Below are positions 1 to 5,868 of a stretch of DNA of 8,974 bases, in pieces; position 1 is the stretch's first letter, and each line of letters opens with the position of its first letter. A model generated the notes under the pieces. It had not been told where the DNA came from, did not search any database, and was given only the letters and a program-made list of their open reading frames with translations. Made by a program: the position numbers and the translations under genes. The DNA is from Promethearchaeota archaeon. Lineage in GTDB: Archaea; Asgardarchaeota; Lokiarchaeia; Sigynarchaeales; SOKP01. Location: positions 1-8,974 of the forward strand of contig DAOUUT010000149.1 in assembly GCA_030668025.1 (NCBI GenBank), read 5' to 3'.

Positions 1-34
1 AAAAATTAGATAAGAACTATAAAAAACTATTTGA

Positions 35-685
35 TTAAATGAGATACTTTTGCTGTAGAACTACATAATCGTCATAATCTGTAAACTCTTCATCAACAAG
101 CGTAGCAACTATATCATATAATTGTCGAAAAAGCTCTTCAGGGAAAGCTTTGTGCTCAAATACAATGTCACAAACTAACTCTTCTGTTAGTATTTGTGAA
201 TTAATAGGTCGATTGTATAGTAAAAATTTCATCATGGAAGCATCTATTTTGGATTTTACAATATTTTTTATAATACTTAAGCTTAAGTCTCGCTTTGGAT
301 CGATGAAATAAGGAAAATTCTTGTCGTCTAGAATTTTAATGTAACCAAAAATAGTAATTATTTTTTCAACGCAATATTCTAACGAGCTAATTTGTAAATT
401 AAACTTTTTACAGAAATCTTTTTTACTTTCGTGGGCAGGGAACGCAAAAGGATGCCTCGTAACTATGTAATAAGCTGCAATATAAAATTTATACAAGTTA
501 TGGGGTATCTTTCCTTTAATTCTTAGATATCTATAAATTAATGAAACCGTGTCAAGAATGAAATCTTGATTTATATCAAATTTTTTTAAAAATTCCTCTC
601 CATCCTTTATTAAATCAATATTTATTCTGTCTTTCGTGTTTGATATTTCATAATTAGTAGGGTATAATTCTAACATTTCACACAC
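35..685 (-). CDS. TFIIB-type cyclin-repeat protein, no zinc ribbon
   Basis: This 216-aa protein is probably a DNA-binding or transcription-related factor. Residues about 45-120 fit one TFIIB/TFB cyclin repeat: a helix ending in IP (60-61), the core helix with AAYYIVTRHP (70-79), then a segment like a TFB recognition helix (KKDFCKKFNLQISSLEYCVEKI, about 88-109). Archaeal TFB normally has an N-terminal zinc ribbon and two such repeats. Here I see no CxxC pairs and only one clear repeat, followed by a helical tail (135-200) and an acidic stretch (198-206). It is therefore not a general TFB. The longest reading starts at a GTG (685), and an ATG three codons in (676) is equally possible. It diverges from an RHH regulator across a palindrome-rich promoter region, so the two may be co-regulated. 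The fold assignment rests on pattern recognition; function is unknown. Confidence 0.7.
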   Translation of the reverse strand: MCEMLELYPTNYEISNTKDRINIDLIKDGEEFLKKFDINQDFILDTVSLIYRYLRIKGKIPHNLYKFYIAAYYIVTRHPFAFPAHESKKDFCKKFNLQISSLEYCVEKIITIFGYIKILDDKNFPYFIDPKRDLSLSIIKNIVKSKIDASMMKFLLYNRPINSQILTEELVCDIVFEHKAFPEELFRQLYDIVATLVDEEFTDYDDYVVLQQKYLI

Positions 686-750
686 GCAACCTTAACATTT
701 ACATTTTTTTTAAGAAAATATCGAAATATTACTTCGATAATATACAAATA

Positions 751-771
751 ACATTTAAATTATTTAAATGT
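751..771. promoter_or_regulatory. AT-rich palindrome containing a TATA-like box for the minus-strand gene
   Basis: Arms ACATTTAAAT and ATTTAAATGT are exact reverse complements around a single central T. The TTTAAAT cores are TATA-like and lie about 75-90 bases upstream of the minus-strand start, so they could set a transcription start near 725-740. The right arm shares four bases (768-771) with the adjacent GC-containing palindrome, so a protein bound there would crowd this box. Palindrome is seen directly; promoter role is inferred. Confidence 0.5.
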
Positions 772-790
772 GATGCAACTTGCATCACAT
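768..790. promoter_or_regulatory. Perfect 23-base palindromic operator, likely for the RHH regulator
   Basis: Arm ATGTGATGCAA (768-778), centre C (779), arm TTGCATCACAT (780-790): 11 of 11 arm positions are complementary. The arms include G and C in an AT-rich intergenic region, so chance is an unlikely explanation. A third half-site GATGCA recurs at 792-797, inverted relative to TGCATC at 781-786, giving three half-sites with centre spacing of about 9 and 11 bases. RHH proteins commonly bind series of short inverted half-sites as dimers of dimers. The site lies midway between the two divergent genes and next to a TATA-like box on each side, which fits autoregulation plus control of the neighbour. 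Which protein binds is inferred. Confidence 0.7.
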
Positions 791-806
791 CGATGCATTT
801 TCCGCA

Positions 807-818
807 ATATTTAAATAT
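807..818 (+). promoter_or_regulatory. TATA-like box for the RHH gene
   Basis: ATATTTAAATAT follows the palindrome half-sites by 10 bases and would set a transcription start near 838-845, giving a leader of about 35-40 bases. A repressor on 768-797 would sit over the upstream factor-B contact region. I see no convincing Shine-Dalgarno before the ATG at 879. Confidence 0.5.
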
Positions 819-878
819 GAAAACTTTTTCTTACAAATTAATAACAAATAATTTTCGACAAAATAAAGATCAAAAGCT

Positions 879-1331
879 ATGACTCCCGACAATAGTGAAA
901 GTAAAAAGCGAATAACAGTTAATTTAGAAAATATTGACTATCAAATTATTGATGCATTAGAAGGCGTTATAGCAAATTCTAAAGCCGCAGTCATTAATCA
1001 AATGATAAAAGAATGGATAAACCAAAATTCTGATAGGATAATGAGAACATGGGAAATAGATTTAGCCGGTATTAGGCGGCAAGTAATAGCCGAAACTAAA
1101 GGTTTATCGATTAAAAAAGATTTAAAAGATTTAGATAAAGAGATAATTAATCAATTACCTGAACTTTTTGAAACAATATCGAGCATTAAAGCAATAGAAC
1201 TAGCGGAAATCCTCGAGATTAATCAAAAAACGCTTCAAAGGGTTATATTTGGACACAGAAACAAACTTTTGAAGTTAAATCTAAACTTAAAATATGAGGA
1301 CGGTTTAATAACCAAAAAAGAATCGAACTGA
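879..1331 (+). CDS. Ribbon-helix-helix transcriptional regulator with a second, HTH-like domain
   Basis: A 150-aa probable DNA-binding regulator. Residues 11-50 fit the RHH (CopG/Arc/MetJ) pattern: a basic start (KKR), a short strand RITVNL with alternating residues, helix A (about 18-30), a turn, then helix B starting SKAAVINQMIKEWI (34-47). RHH proteins dimerise and insert the paired strand into the DNA major groove. A mixed-charge helical linker follows (55-100). The C-terminal part (about 103-130) looks like a helix-turn-helix: ELAEIL, a short turn EINQ, then KTLQRVIFGHRNKL. This two-domain build is longer than a plain CopG repressor (45-90 aa). It heads a probable operon with two small genes and faces a 23-base palindrome upstream, so autoregulation is likely. 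The RHH call is firm; the C-terminal call is tentative. Confidence 0.8.
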   Translation: MTPDNSESKKRITVNLENIDYQIIDALEGVIANSKAAVINQMIKEWINQNSDRIMRTWEIDLAGIRRQVIAETKGLSIKKDLKDLDKEIINQLPELFETISSIKAIELAEILEINQKTLQRVIFGHRNKLLKLNLNLKYEDGLITKKESN

Positions 1332-1334
1332 ACA

Positions 1335-1343
1335 AAAGGAGGG
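1335..1343 (+). promoter_or_regulatory. Strong Shine-Dalgarno deciding a TTG start
   Basis: AAAGGAGGG is the best ribosome-binding site in the window. It ends 10 bases before the TTG at 1354 and 25 bases before the first in-frame ATG at 1369, which favours TTG. An ATG directly abutting it (1344) opens only a six-codon frame and is too close to be used. Confidence 0.7.
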
Positions 1344-1353
1344 ATGTATAAAT

Positions 1354-1560
1354 TTGAATTCTGAAAATATGGTCAATGTATATCAAGGATTTAAGAATAA
1401 TAATCACAAAGTAATGAAAATATCGCTTAATAACATTGATATTTATTCAGGAACCGAACAAATGCGATTTAATAATCGACATCCTATTTACAAGGCTTTA
1501 TTGAAAATAGAGTTTGAAGATGCTATGCGTCAATATCTTAAAAAAAGTAATCAAAATTAA
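1354..1560 (+). CDS. Small protein with DIY[ST]G motif, paralogue of the next gene
   Basis: A 68-aa soluble protein of unknown function. Residues 29-54 (DIYSGTEQMRF ... EF) align without gaps to residues 46-71 of the following gene. Shared residues include D29, I30, Y31, G33, E35, F39, R42, Y47, A49, L50, E53 and F54. The C-terminal half looks helical (PIYKALLKIEFEDAMRQYLKK). It has no signal peptide, membrane segment or cysteine. It begins 22 bases after the RHH gene and has its own strong Shine-Dalgarno, so it is almost certainly co-transcribed with the regulator. The TTG start is chosen for the spacing to GGAGGG; ATG 1369 would remove five residues outside the motif. An antitoxin, an RHH partner or an adaptor are all possible, and none can be preferred from sequence alone. 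Confidence 0.72.
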   Translation: MNSENMVNVYQGFKNNNHKVMKISLNNIDIYSGTEQMRFNNRHPIYKALLKIEFEDAMRQYLKKSNQN

Positions 1561-1591
1561 TTCTATTTGAGAATAATTAGGTTAGAGTAAA

Positions 1592-1813
1592 ATGAGCTCT
1601 GGAAAAGTTGAACAAATATTTCAAGAAATACAAGAAAATTCTCTTGAGACAAGTTCTGAGTTTCGGTTAAATTTCTCTAAAACTGTTATATCATTTTCTA
1701 CATTCTTTAAGAAATACCCTTCTAATGACATTTATACTGGAGCCGAAATGATTCCTTTTAGTGAAAGGTATAAAGAATATAGAGCGATTCTAATGCAAGA
1801 ATTTAGGGAGTAA
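1592..1813 (+). CDS. Small protein with DIY[ST]G motif, second paralogue
   Basis: A 73-aa protein of unknown function. The N-terminal 35 residues (amphipathic, KVEQIFQEIQEN at 5-16) are unlike those of the upstream gene. From D46 to F71 it matches that gene's D29-F54 at 12 of 26 positions with no gap: D-I-Y-[ST]-G-x-E, then F, R, Y-x-A-x-L and EF. The shared block and differing leaders suggest an old duplication in which the C-terminal motif is the constrained, functional part. It starts 31 bases after the preceding stop, with only a weak purine-rich ribosome site (TTAGAG), and ends the likely RHH operon. The homology to its neighbour argues that both are real genes despite their size. Confidence 0.72.
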   Translation: MSSGKVEQIFQEIQENSLETSSEFRLNFSKTVISFSTFFKKYPSNDIYTGAEMIPFSERYKEYRAILMQEFRE

Positions 1814-1864
1814 TTAAAGTAAGCTCAATATTATTTATTCTTCTAAAGTTATTTATTGATTTAT

Positions 1865-1880
1865 GAAAAAATTTAAAAAA
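1865..1880 (+). promoter_or_regulatory. Probable BRE/TATA promoter of the 124-aa protein gene
   Basis: Purine-rich GAAAAA followed by ATTTAAAAAA resembles an archaeal factor-B element plus TATA box. It would start a transcript near 1898-1905 with a leader of about 45 bases. It lies in the 132-base gap after the small-gene operon and suggests the next gene can be transcribed separately. Confidence 0.45.
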
Positions 1881-1945
1881 TCGTTCTTTAATTATTATTT
1901 AATACGAATTTTAAAATTTTAAGTAATTAATTTTTAGGTAATTTT

Positions 1946-2320
1946 ATGACAGAAAAAGAAGAAGAAGGGCAAGAAAAGGGTTATGCGTTAGATAAAGCAG
2001 AATTAGAATTATTTCACGAAGTGCTTTTCAAACGAATAATGGACGTAATGGATAAACCAGAAGTCGATTCAAATCCGTTCGAGGAGATGATAAAGATTTT
2101 AAGTAGGTTGAGCGAAATCTTTAGCTTTAAAAGCATGATTTCTATAATTCCTGAATTAGTAGCATATGCCGTAAGATATGGTATGCTGGTAGAACAAGCT
2201 TACGATAAAAATCCTACTAGATTGAAGGAAGACGAACAAGGTTATAACGCTGACAAAGAAGAAGAAAAAAAGAGAAAAATTATAAAAAAGGATTTAGATA
2301 AGCTTAGCCTATACCTATAA
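1946..2320 (+). CDS. Hypothetical charged helical protein
   Basis: A 124-aa protein I do not recognise. It has an acidic N-terminus (TEKEEEGQE, 2-10), a central helical part with modest hydrophobicity (about 45-85, including MISIIPELVAYAVRYGMLVEQAY), and a strongly charged tail rich in K and E (94-120) likely to be an extended helix or coiled coil. It has no cysteine, signal peptide or definite membrane span. The ATG at 1946 has AGG (1936-1938) seven bases upstream, a reasonable ribosome site. It lies downstream of the RHH/small-protein operon on the same strand but with a probable promoter of its own. Membership of the same functional unit is suggested only by position. Confidence 0.7.
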   Translation: MTEKEEEGQEKGYALDKAELELFHEVLFKRIMDVMDKPEVDSNPFEEMIKILSRLSEIFSFKSMISIIPELVAYAVRYGMLVEQAYDKNPTRLKEDEQGYNADKEEEKKRKIIKKDLDKLSLYL

Positions 2321-2326
2321 TAATTA

Positions 2327-2338
2327 TTATTTTTATAA
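2327..2338 (+). terminator. Weak oligo-T terminator after the 124-aa protein gene
   Basis: The stop codon is followed by ATTATTTTTATA, with a run of five T. Archaeal RNA polymerase often terminates on such tracts without a hairpin. The 46-base spacer before the next gene holds nothing else clear. Confidence 0.25.
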
Positions 2339-2378
2339 TGGAATAGCTAAAGAATTAATAAAATAATTGGAAATAATA

Positions 2379-3269
2379 ATGAAAGAACTACAATCTGAAG
2401 GTCTCACTTTTTATATAGTAGATGTTTTTGCTGAATATAGATATTCGGGAAATCAACTTGCTGTAGTTATTAGTGGAAATAAATTGTCAGATGAGGAGAT
2501 GCAATTGGTAGCGAAAGAAATGAATTTTTCAGAAACTAGCTTTATCACATCTGTCGAAAATTACGATGTTCGGATATTCACTCCTAAAGTAGAGTTACCA
2601 TTTGCCGGACATCCCACGATTGGAACGGCGTATGTATTGCAGCAAGAATTTATAAAATCGAAAACGAAAACGCTATCTTTAAACTTAAAGATTGGACAAA
2701 TTGGCATATTATTTAAATACAAAGGAGATATTACTTCCGAGATTTGGATGGAGCACAAAGAGCCCACATTCAACGGTTTTTTCGCTCCCGATTTATTAGC
2801 TGATGTTTTGAACTTAAGTGAAAGCGATATTGACGGCAGATTTAAAATTCAGAGCGTTTCTACTGGTGTCCCTACGATCATTGTGCCTTTAAAATCGTTA
2901 GACGCCGTAAAACGCGTAAAAATCGATCACGAAAAGTACTACGCTTTAATCGAAAATAATCAAGCTAAAACCATCTTGGTATTTTGCCCCGAGACTTACA
3001 ACAAAAACAACCATTTAAATGTTCGCTTTTTTGCCGATTTTTACGGTGTCCCAGAAGATCCCGCAACAGGTTCCGCAAACGGTTGTTTAGCCGCTTATTT
3101 AGCAAAGTATGAATATTTTGGTAAAAAGAAAATTGATATACGCGTTGAACAAGGTTATGAAATAGGAAGAGAATCTCTACTTTTTTTAAAGGCAGAAAAA
3201 AATGAGGAAAAATTTAATGTTACTATAGGTGGTAAAGCAATAATAGTAGCTAAAGGAAAATTATTGTAA
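2379..3269 (+). CDS. PhzF-family isomerase/epimerase
   Basis: This 296-aa protein belongs to the PhenazinE biosynthesis PhzF / YddE family, two-domain enzymes with the diaminopimelate-epimerase fold. PhzF itself isomerises trans-2,3-dihydro-3-hydroxyanthranilate, but most relatives act on unidentified small acids. The signature parts are all present: YSGNQLAVV near the N-terminus, NFSETSF with the conserved catalytic Glu (E52), FTPKVELPFAGHPTIGTA with the conserved His (H78), and EDPATGSANG with conserved Asp and Ser in the second half. Length is normal for the family. ATG 2379 is preferred; a TTG four codons earlier (2367) is also in frame, and neither has a good Shine-Dalgarno. It stands alone on its strand and converges on the symporter gene. 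With no phenazine genes nearby, its substrate cannot be inferred. Confidence 0.95.
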   Translation: MKELQSEGLTFYIVDVFAEYRYSGNQLAVVISGNKLSDEEMQLVAKEMNFSETSFITSVENYDVRIFTPKVELPFAGHPTIGTAYVLQQEFIKSKTKTLSLNLKIGQIGILFKYKGDITSEIWMEHKEPTFNGFFAPDLLADVLNLSESDIDGRFKIQSVSTGVPTIIVPLKSLDAVKRVKIDHEKYYALIENNQAKTILVFCPETYNKNNHLNVRFFADFYGVPEDPATGSANGCLAAYLAKYEYFGKKKIDIRVEQGYEIGRESLLFLKAEKNEEKFNVTIGGKAIIVAKGKLL

Positions 3270-3310
3270 AAACTACCTGTAGGATAGTTAGTAATTCATT
3301 CAGCTTCAAT

Positions 3311-3320
3311 AAAAAAAAAA
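3311..3320 (-). terminator. T10 terminator for the GPH symporter gene
   Basis: Ten consecutive A on the plus strand give ten T in the minus-strand transcript, 27 bases beyond the symporter stop codon. Uninterrupted T runs are typical archaeal intrinsic terminators. No comparable T run follows phzF on the plus strand within this 77-base convergent gap. Confidence 0.6.
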
Positions 3321-3346
3321 TAAGTTAAAAATTCAGATTTAAAATT

Positions 3347-4741
3347 CTATAAACCAAGTTCTATTAATTTTTCTCGATTTATTTTAACTTTTTCAGGAAT
3401 CAAATCATACCATTTCCAAAATATTAATATTGCTATACCCATAAATATCATTGGAATTATGCTGAAATGCATTTGAATACCCCATACTGCCAACGCATCT
3501 TGTGTAGCAGCCCCCTCTACGAATCCTGTCGCTACATGTACTATTGTAAAAACTATCGCTTGATTTAAAAGTGCTAAACGGCCAAAAAACGCTTGAATCC
3601 CCATATAAATTCCTTCATTACGCTTGCCTGTAATCACAATAGATTCGTCTATTACATCTGCTAATACGGGCCATAATAGCGTCCAAAAACCTCCAAAAGC
3701 TAAACCCCAAACGAATAATCCTACAAAAGCGAAAATTAAATTATTAATAAATACTAGAGGGAAAGTAACCAGAGTTAATGCAATACCAGCAATTAATAGA
3801 ATTTTTCTATTGTCGTTCGATTTATGAGCCAGTTTTATCCATATAGGAATAAATACTAAACTCCCAACAAGAAATCCTATAGAAGGAAGCATTTGGGAAC
3901 TCGCTTCTTCTTGTAAAACGTATCGTACAAGAAAGGCAAGTGAACCGGTTATTAAAATCGTTAAAGATTGGTAGAGAGCATAAGTAATAACAAATGCGAG
4001 AAAGTTTTTTTGCTTAAGCGCAATTTTCAACGATTTGAAAAACGATTCTTCTTTTATTCGTTCCTTATGTTTATCGAGATAACGATCAATCGTTACTTGA
4101 TCTTCACGACAACCAGGGATTGCAAGACCTAAACCAATAAAACAAAATATAACGACTGCTCCCCCTTGAATAATATATGTTTGTGGAACACCATAAGTAA
4201 CAAGGAGAGGAGGAAAAATAGAACCAAATGCGATACCTATAATTCCTACAACTGTTTGTAATCCAGTACCGGTTCTACGTTCTTCAAGTGAGCGAAATTT
4301 TTCAGGAAAAATTGCTGCAAAATTGACCCAATAGAGAGAGGCGAATGTATCAAAGAGACAAGTAGTGAAAACAAACCAAGCAAAGAGAATCCAAGCACCA
4401 TCTGTGGGATTTATGGCAGGAGGCATAAAAATAAGGATATAACAGGATATATATGGAATTCCCCCTATAATTACCCATGGAAATCGCCTTCCCCACTTTT
4501 TTGTGAATTTGAAAGGACGATTAGTTAGATAACCTAATAATGGATCATTGAACATATTCCATAGGGCGAATATTATAAATCCTAAGCCTACAATCCAAGA
4601 TTCTAAACCGATCTCACTTTCATAAAAGAAATAAGCAAATGTACCAAATGCCATGTTAAGAAATTCAACGATATATTTTCCGAAACCATATGATGCCATG
4701 TTTATTTTACTATGTTTTATGTCATCTATTTCATTTGACAA
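3347..4741 (-). CDS. GPH-family (MelB-like) cation:sugar symporter
   Basis: A 464-aa integral membrane protein with about 12 hydrophobic segments, of the glycoside-pentoside-hexuronide:cation symporter branch of the major facilitator superfamily. Members bring in sugars or glycosides with Na+ or H+. Diagnostic features are SYGFGKY (17-23), WNMFNDPLLGYLTNR (61-75) and KKWGRRFPW (81-89), matching the MelB block that holds Asp55, Asp59 and the RWGKFKPW loop. A charged central loop (about 211-245) separates the two six-helix halves. At the position of MelB Asp55 this protein has Asn62, while Asp59 is kept as Asp66. The start is uncertain. TTG 4741 has GTGAT six bases upstream, but a TATA-like sequence at 4758-4765 is so close that transcription would begin at about that codon; Met15 (MASYGF, ATG 4699) would then be the start. 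Substrate is not predictable from this sequence. Confidence 0.92.
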   Translation of the reverse strand: MSNEIDDIKHSKINMASYGFGKYIVEFLNMAFGTFAYFFYESEIGLESWIVGLGFIIFALWNMFNDPLLGYLTNRPFKFTKKWGRRFPWVIIGGIPYISCYILIFMPPAINPTDGAWILFAWFVFTTCLFDTFASLYWVNFAAIFPEKFRSLEERRTGTGLQTVVGIIGIAFGSIFPPLLVTYGVPQTYIIQGGAVVIFCFIGLGLAIPGCREDQVTIDRYLDKHKERIKEESFFKSLKIALKQKNFLAFVITYALYQSLTILITGSLAFLVRYVLQEEASSQMLPSIGFLVGSLVFIPIWIKLAHKSNDNRKILLIAGIALTLVTFPLVFINNLIFAFVGLFVWGLAFGGFWTLLWPVLADVIDESIVITGKRNEGIYMGIQAFFGRLALLNQAIVFTIVHVATGFVEGAATQDALAVWGIQMHFSIIPMIFMGIAILIFWKWYDLIPEKVKINREKLIELGL

Positions 4742-4893
4742 AATGTAATCACTTCTAATTTATAATAAATTATTTTGTTATTCTTAATATTCGTCAGTGT
4801 TCTTTTTAAAACTATGGCTTAATTTTTTTAATAAATTTAGTAATTTTTAATTTCAAATGCGAAAATAATTCCAATAAAAAATATGTATGAAAT
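4742..4893. other. Short AT-rich intergenic spacer with TATA-like sequence
   Basis: This 152-base gap separates two minus-strand genes. It contains a minus-strand TTATAAAT (4758-4765) probably belonging to the symporter promoter, and several short A or T runs that may end transcription of the hydrolase. The size suggests the two genes are not a tight operon. No RNA gene is seen. Confidence 0.4.
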
Positions 4894-5682
4894 TTATTTG
4901 TATTTTAAAATGAACTCAGAAATCGGCTTAAAGTATTTTTCCTTAAAGGAAAGAATCGTATTATGCCCAGCGCCCTCTATTAGTATTAATTTTTTATCTA
5001 TATTTTCTGGAAGGTTTTTGTATAACAATTCTGCTTCCGTAAAAGGGATTATCCAATCTGATGTTCCGTGAATGATTAATGTAGGTTTTTTAAATTTTCT
5101 TACCCTAGTATCATTTGAATATTCTTCTAACGAATCGGACGTCAAATATGGGCTACTAATTCGAAATAAATTTGTCATCATGTTATAAACGCTAGCGAAA
5201 CCGCTTTCAAATATTATTCCTCGTAAATCAGTAGGATTGAGGGAACCAATCTCTGCCGCACATACGCTTCCAAGAGACCGTCCTAGAATAAAGAGAGCGT
5301 TTAACAATCCATTTTGGCTCATCCATTCTCTAAATACGGTGTAAATCGGTATAGCATCGGATATTAAACTAGTATAATAAGGTTCGCCAGAACTAAAACC
5401 GTATCCACGAAAATCAACAACCGCTAGATTTACATTAATCTCAAGAAACATTGGAGCTATATACCGATAATCTAAAGCAATCTCACCGTTTCCGTGAAAT
5501 AACAAAATTGTTGGATTTTTAACATCGTTTTTATAGAAAAAACCTCCAATTTCTACACCATTACCAATATCTAACCTGAGAATATCTGTATTTTGGTCTA
5601 AATCGTTAGGTATTGCTATTTTTCGAGGATAAAAAACTATATTTGAAACTGCTGGATTGTCAATTAATAATTTCTTTGTCAT
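4894..5682 (-). CDS. Alpha/beta hydrolase (BEM46/ABHD13-like serine hydrolase)
   Basis: A 262-aa alpha/beta-fold hydrolase without signal peptide, so probably cytoplasmic or membrane-associated. Visible elements in order: oxyanion strand ILLFHGNG (59-66); VDFRGYGFSSGEP (89-101), typical of BEM46/ABHD13-like members; nucleophile elbow GRSLGS with Ser136; the acid in HGTSDWIIP with Asp209; and catalytic His240 in GAGHN. The triad is complete and in the right order, so it should be an active esterase, lipase or peptidase-like enzyme, although this subfamily rarely has known substrates. The ATG at 5682 is well supported by GGAG (5689-5692 on the minus strand) seven bases upstream. Downstream on the same strand lies a sugar symporter, but the 152-base gap makes a joint role speculative. 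Confidence 0.93.
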   Translation of the reverse strand: MTKKLLIDNPAVSNIVFYPRKIAIPNDLDQNTDILRLDIGNGVEIGGFFYKNDVKNPTILLFHGNGEIALDYRYIAPMFLEINVNLAVVDFRGYGFSSGEPYYTSLISDAIPIYTVFREWMSQNGLLNALFILGRSLGSVCAAEIGSLNPTDLRGIIFESGFASVYNMMTNLFRISSPYLTSDSLEEYSNDTRVRKFKKPTLIIHGTSDWIIPFTEAELLYKNLPENIDKKLILIEGAGHNTILSFKEKYFKPISEFILKYK

Positions 5683-5688
5683 GATAAC

Positions 5689-5692
5689 GCTC
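5689..5692 (-). promoter_or_regulatory. Shine-Dalgarno of the alpha/beta hydrolase
   Basis: GGAG on the minus strand, seven bases before ATG 5682, fixes the hydrolase start. Confidence 0.65.
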
Positions 5693-5767
5693 CATTTTGA
5701 TTTATTTAAAAAGCAATTGTTCTTTGATTTAAGAATATAATCCTATCTTATTAAATTCTTTTGACAA

Positions 5768-5778
5768 TTTTATAAAAA
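5768..5778 (-). promoter_or_regulatory. TATA-like box upstream of the hydrolase
   Basis: The minus strand reads TTTTATAAAAT-like sequence here, which would start transcription near 5745 with a leader of roughly 60 bases. A second AT-rich candidate, minus-strand TTTTTAAATAAA at about 5700-5712, is too close to the start unless the message is nearly leaderless. Confidence 0.35.
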
Positions 5779-5833
5779 AACAATGCTTAAACCTAATAAA
5801 AAGACTTAATTATGAATTTTATTATTAATTAAA

Positions 5834-5845
5834 CATATAAATTTT
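5834..5845 (+). promoter_or_regulatory. TATA-like box of the DUF998-type gene
   Basis: CATATAAATTTT would position transcription start at about 5862-5868, right at the possible ATT start codon (5869). A nearly leaderless message is therefore possible. The inference depends on the unusual start proposed for that gene. Confidence 0.35.
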
Positions 5846-5868
5846 GAATAAAACACTAGTGAAAAGTC

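Noticed and set aside
879..1813. Classical toxin-antitoxin pair (RHH antitoxin plus small toxin)
   Set aside because: The regulator is too long for a simple antitoxin, the downstream proteins are paralogues of each other, and neither shows RelE, MazF, PIN or other toxin features that I can recognise.
2561..2773. 70-codon minus-strand ORF inside phzF
   Set aside because: It overlaps the catalytic motif region of a strongly supported gene; it is a shadow of that coding frame.
3624..3827. 67-codon plus-strand ORF inside the symporter gene
   Set aside because: It lies antisense to a clear membrane-protein gene, has no ribosome site, and its translation has no recognisable features.
4883..5071. 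62-codon plus-strand ORF over the hydrolase 3' end
   Set aside because: It is antisense to the conserved Asp/His motif region of the hydrolase and shows no independent coding features.
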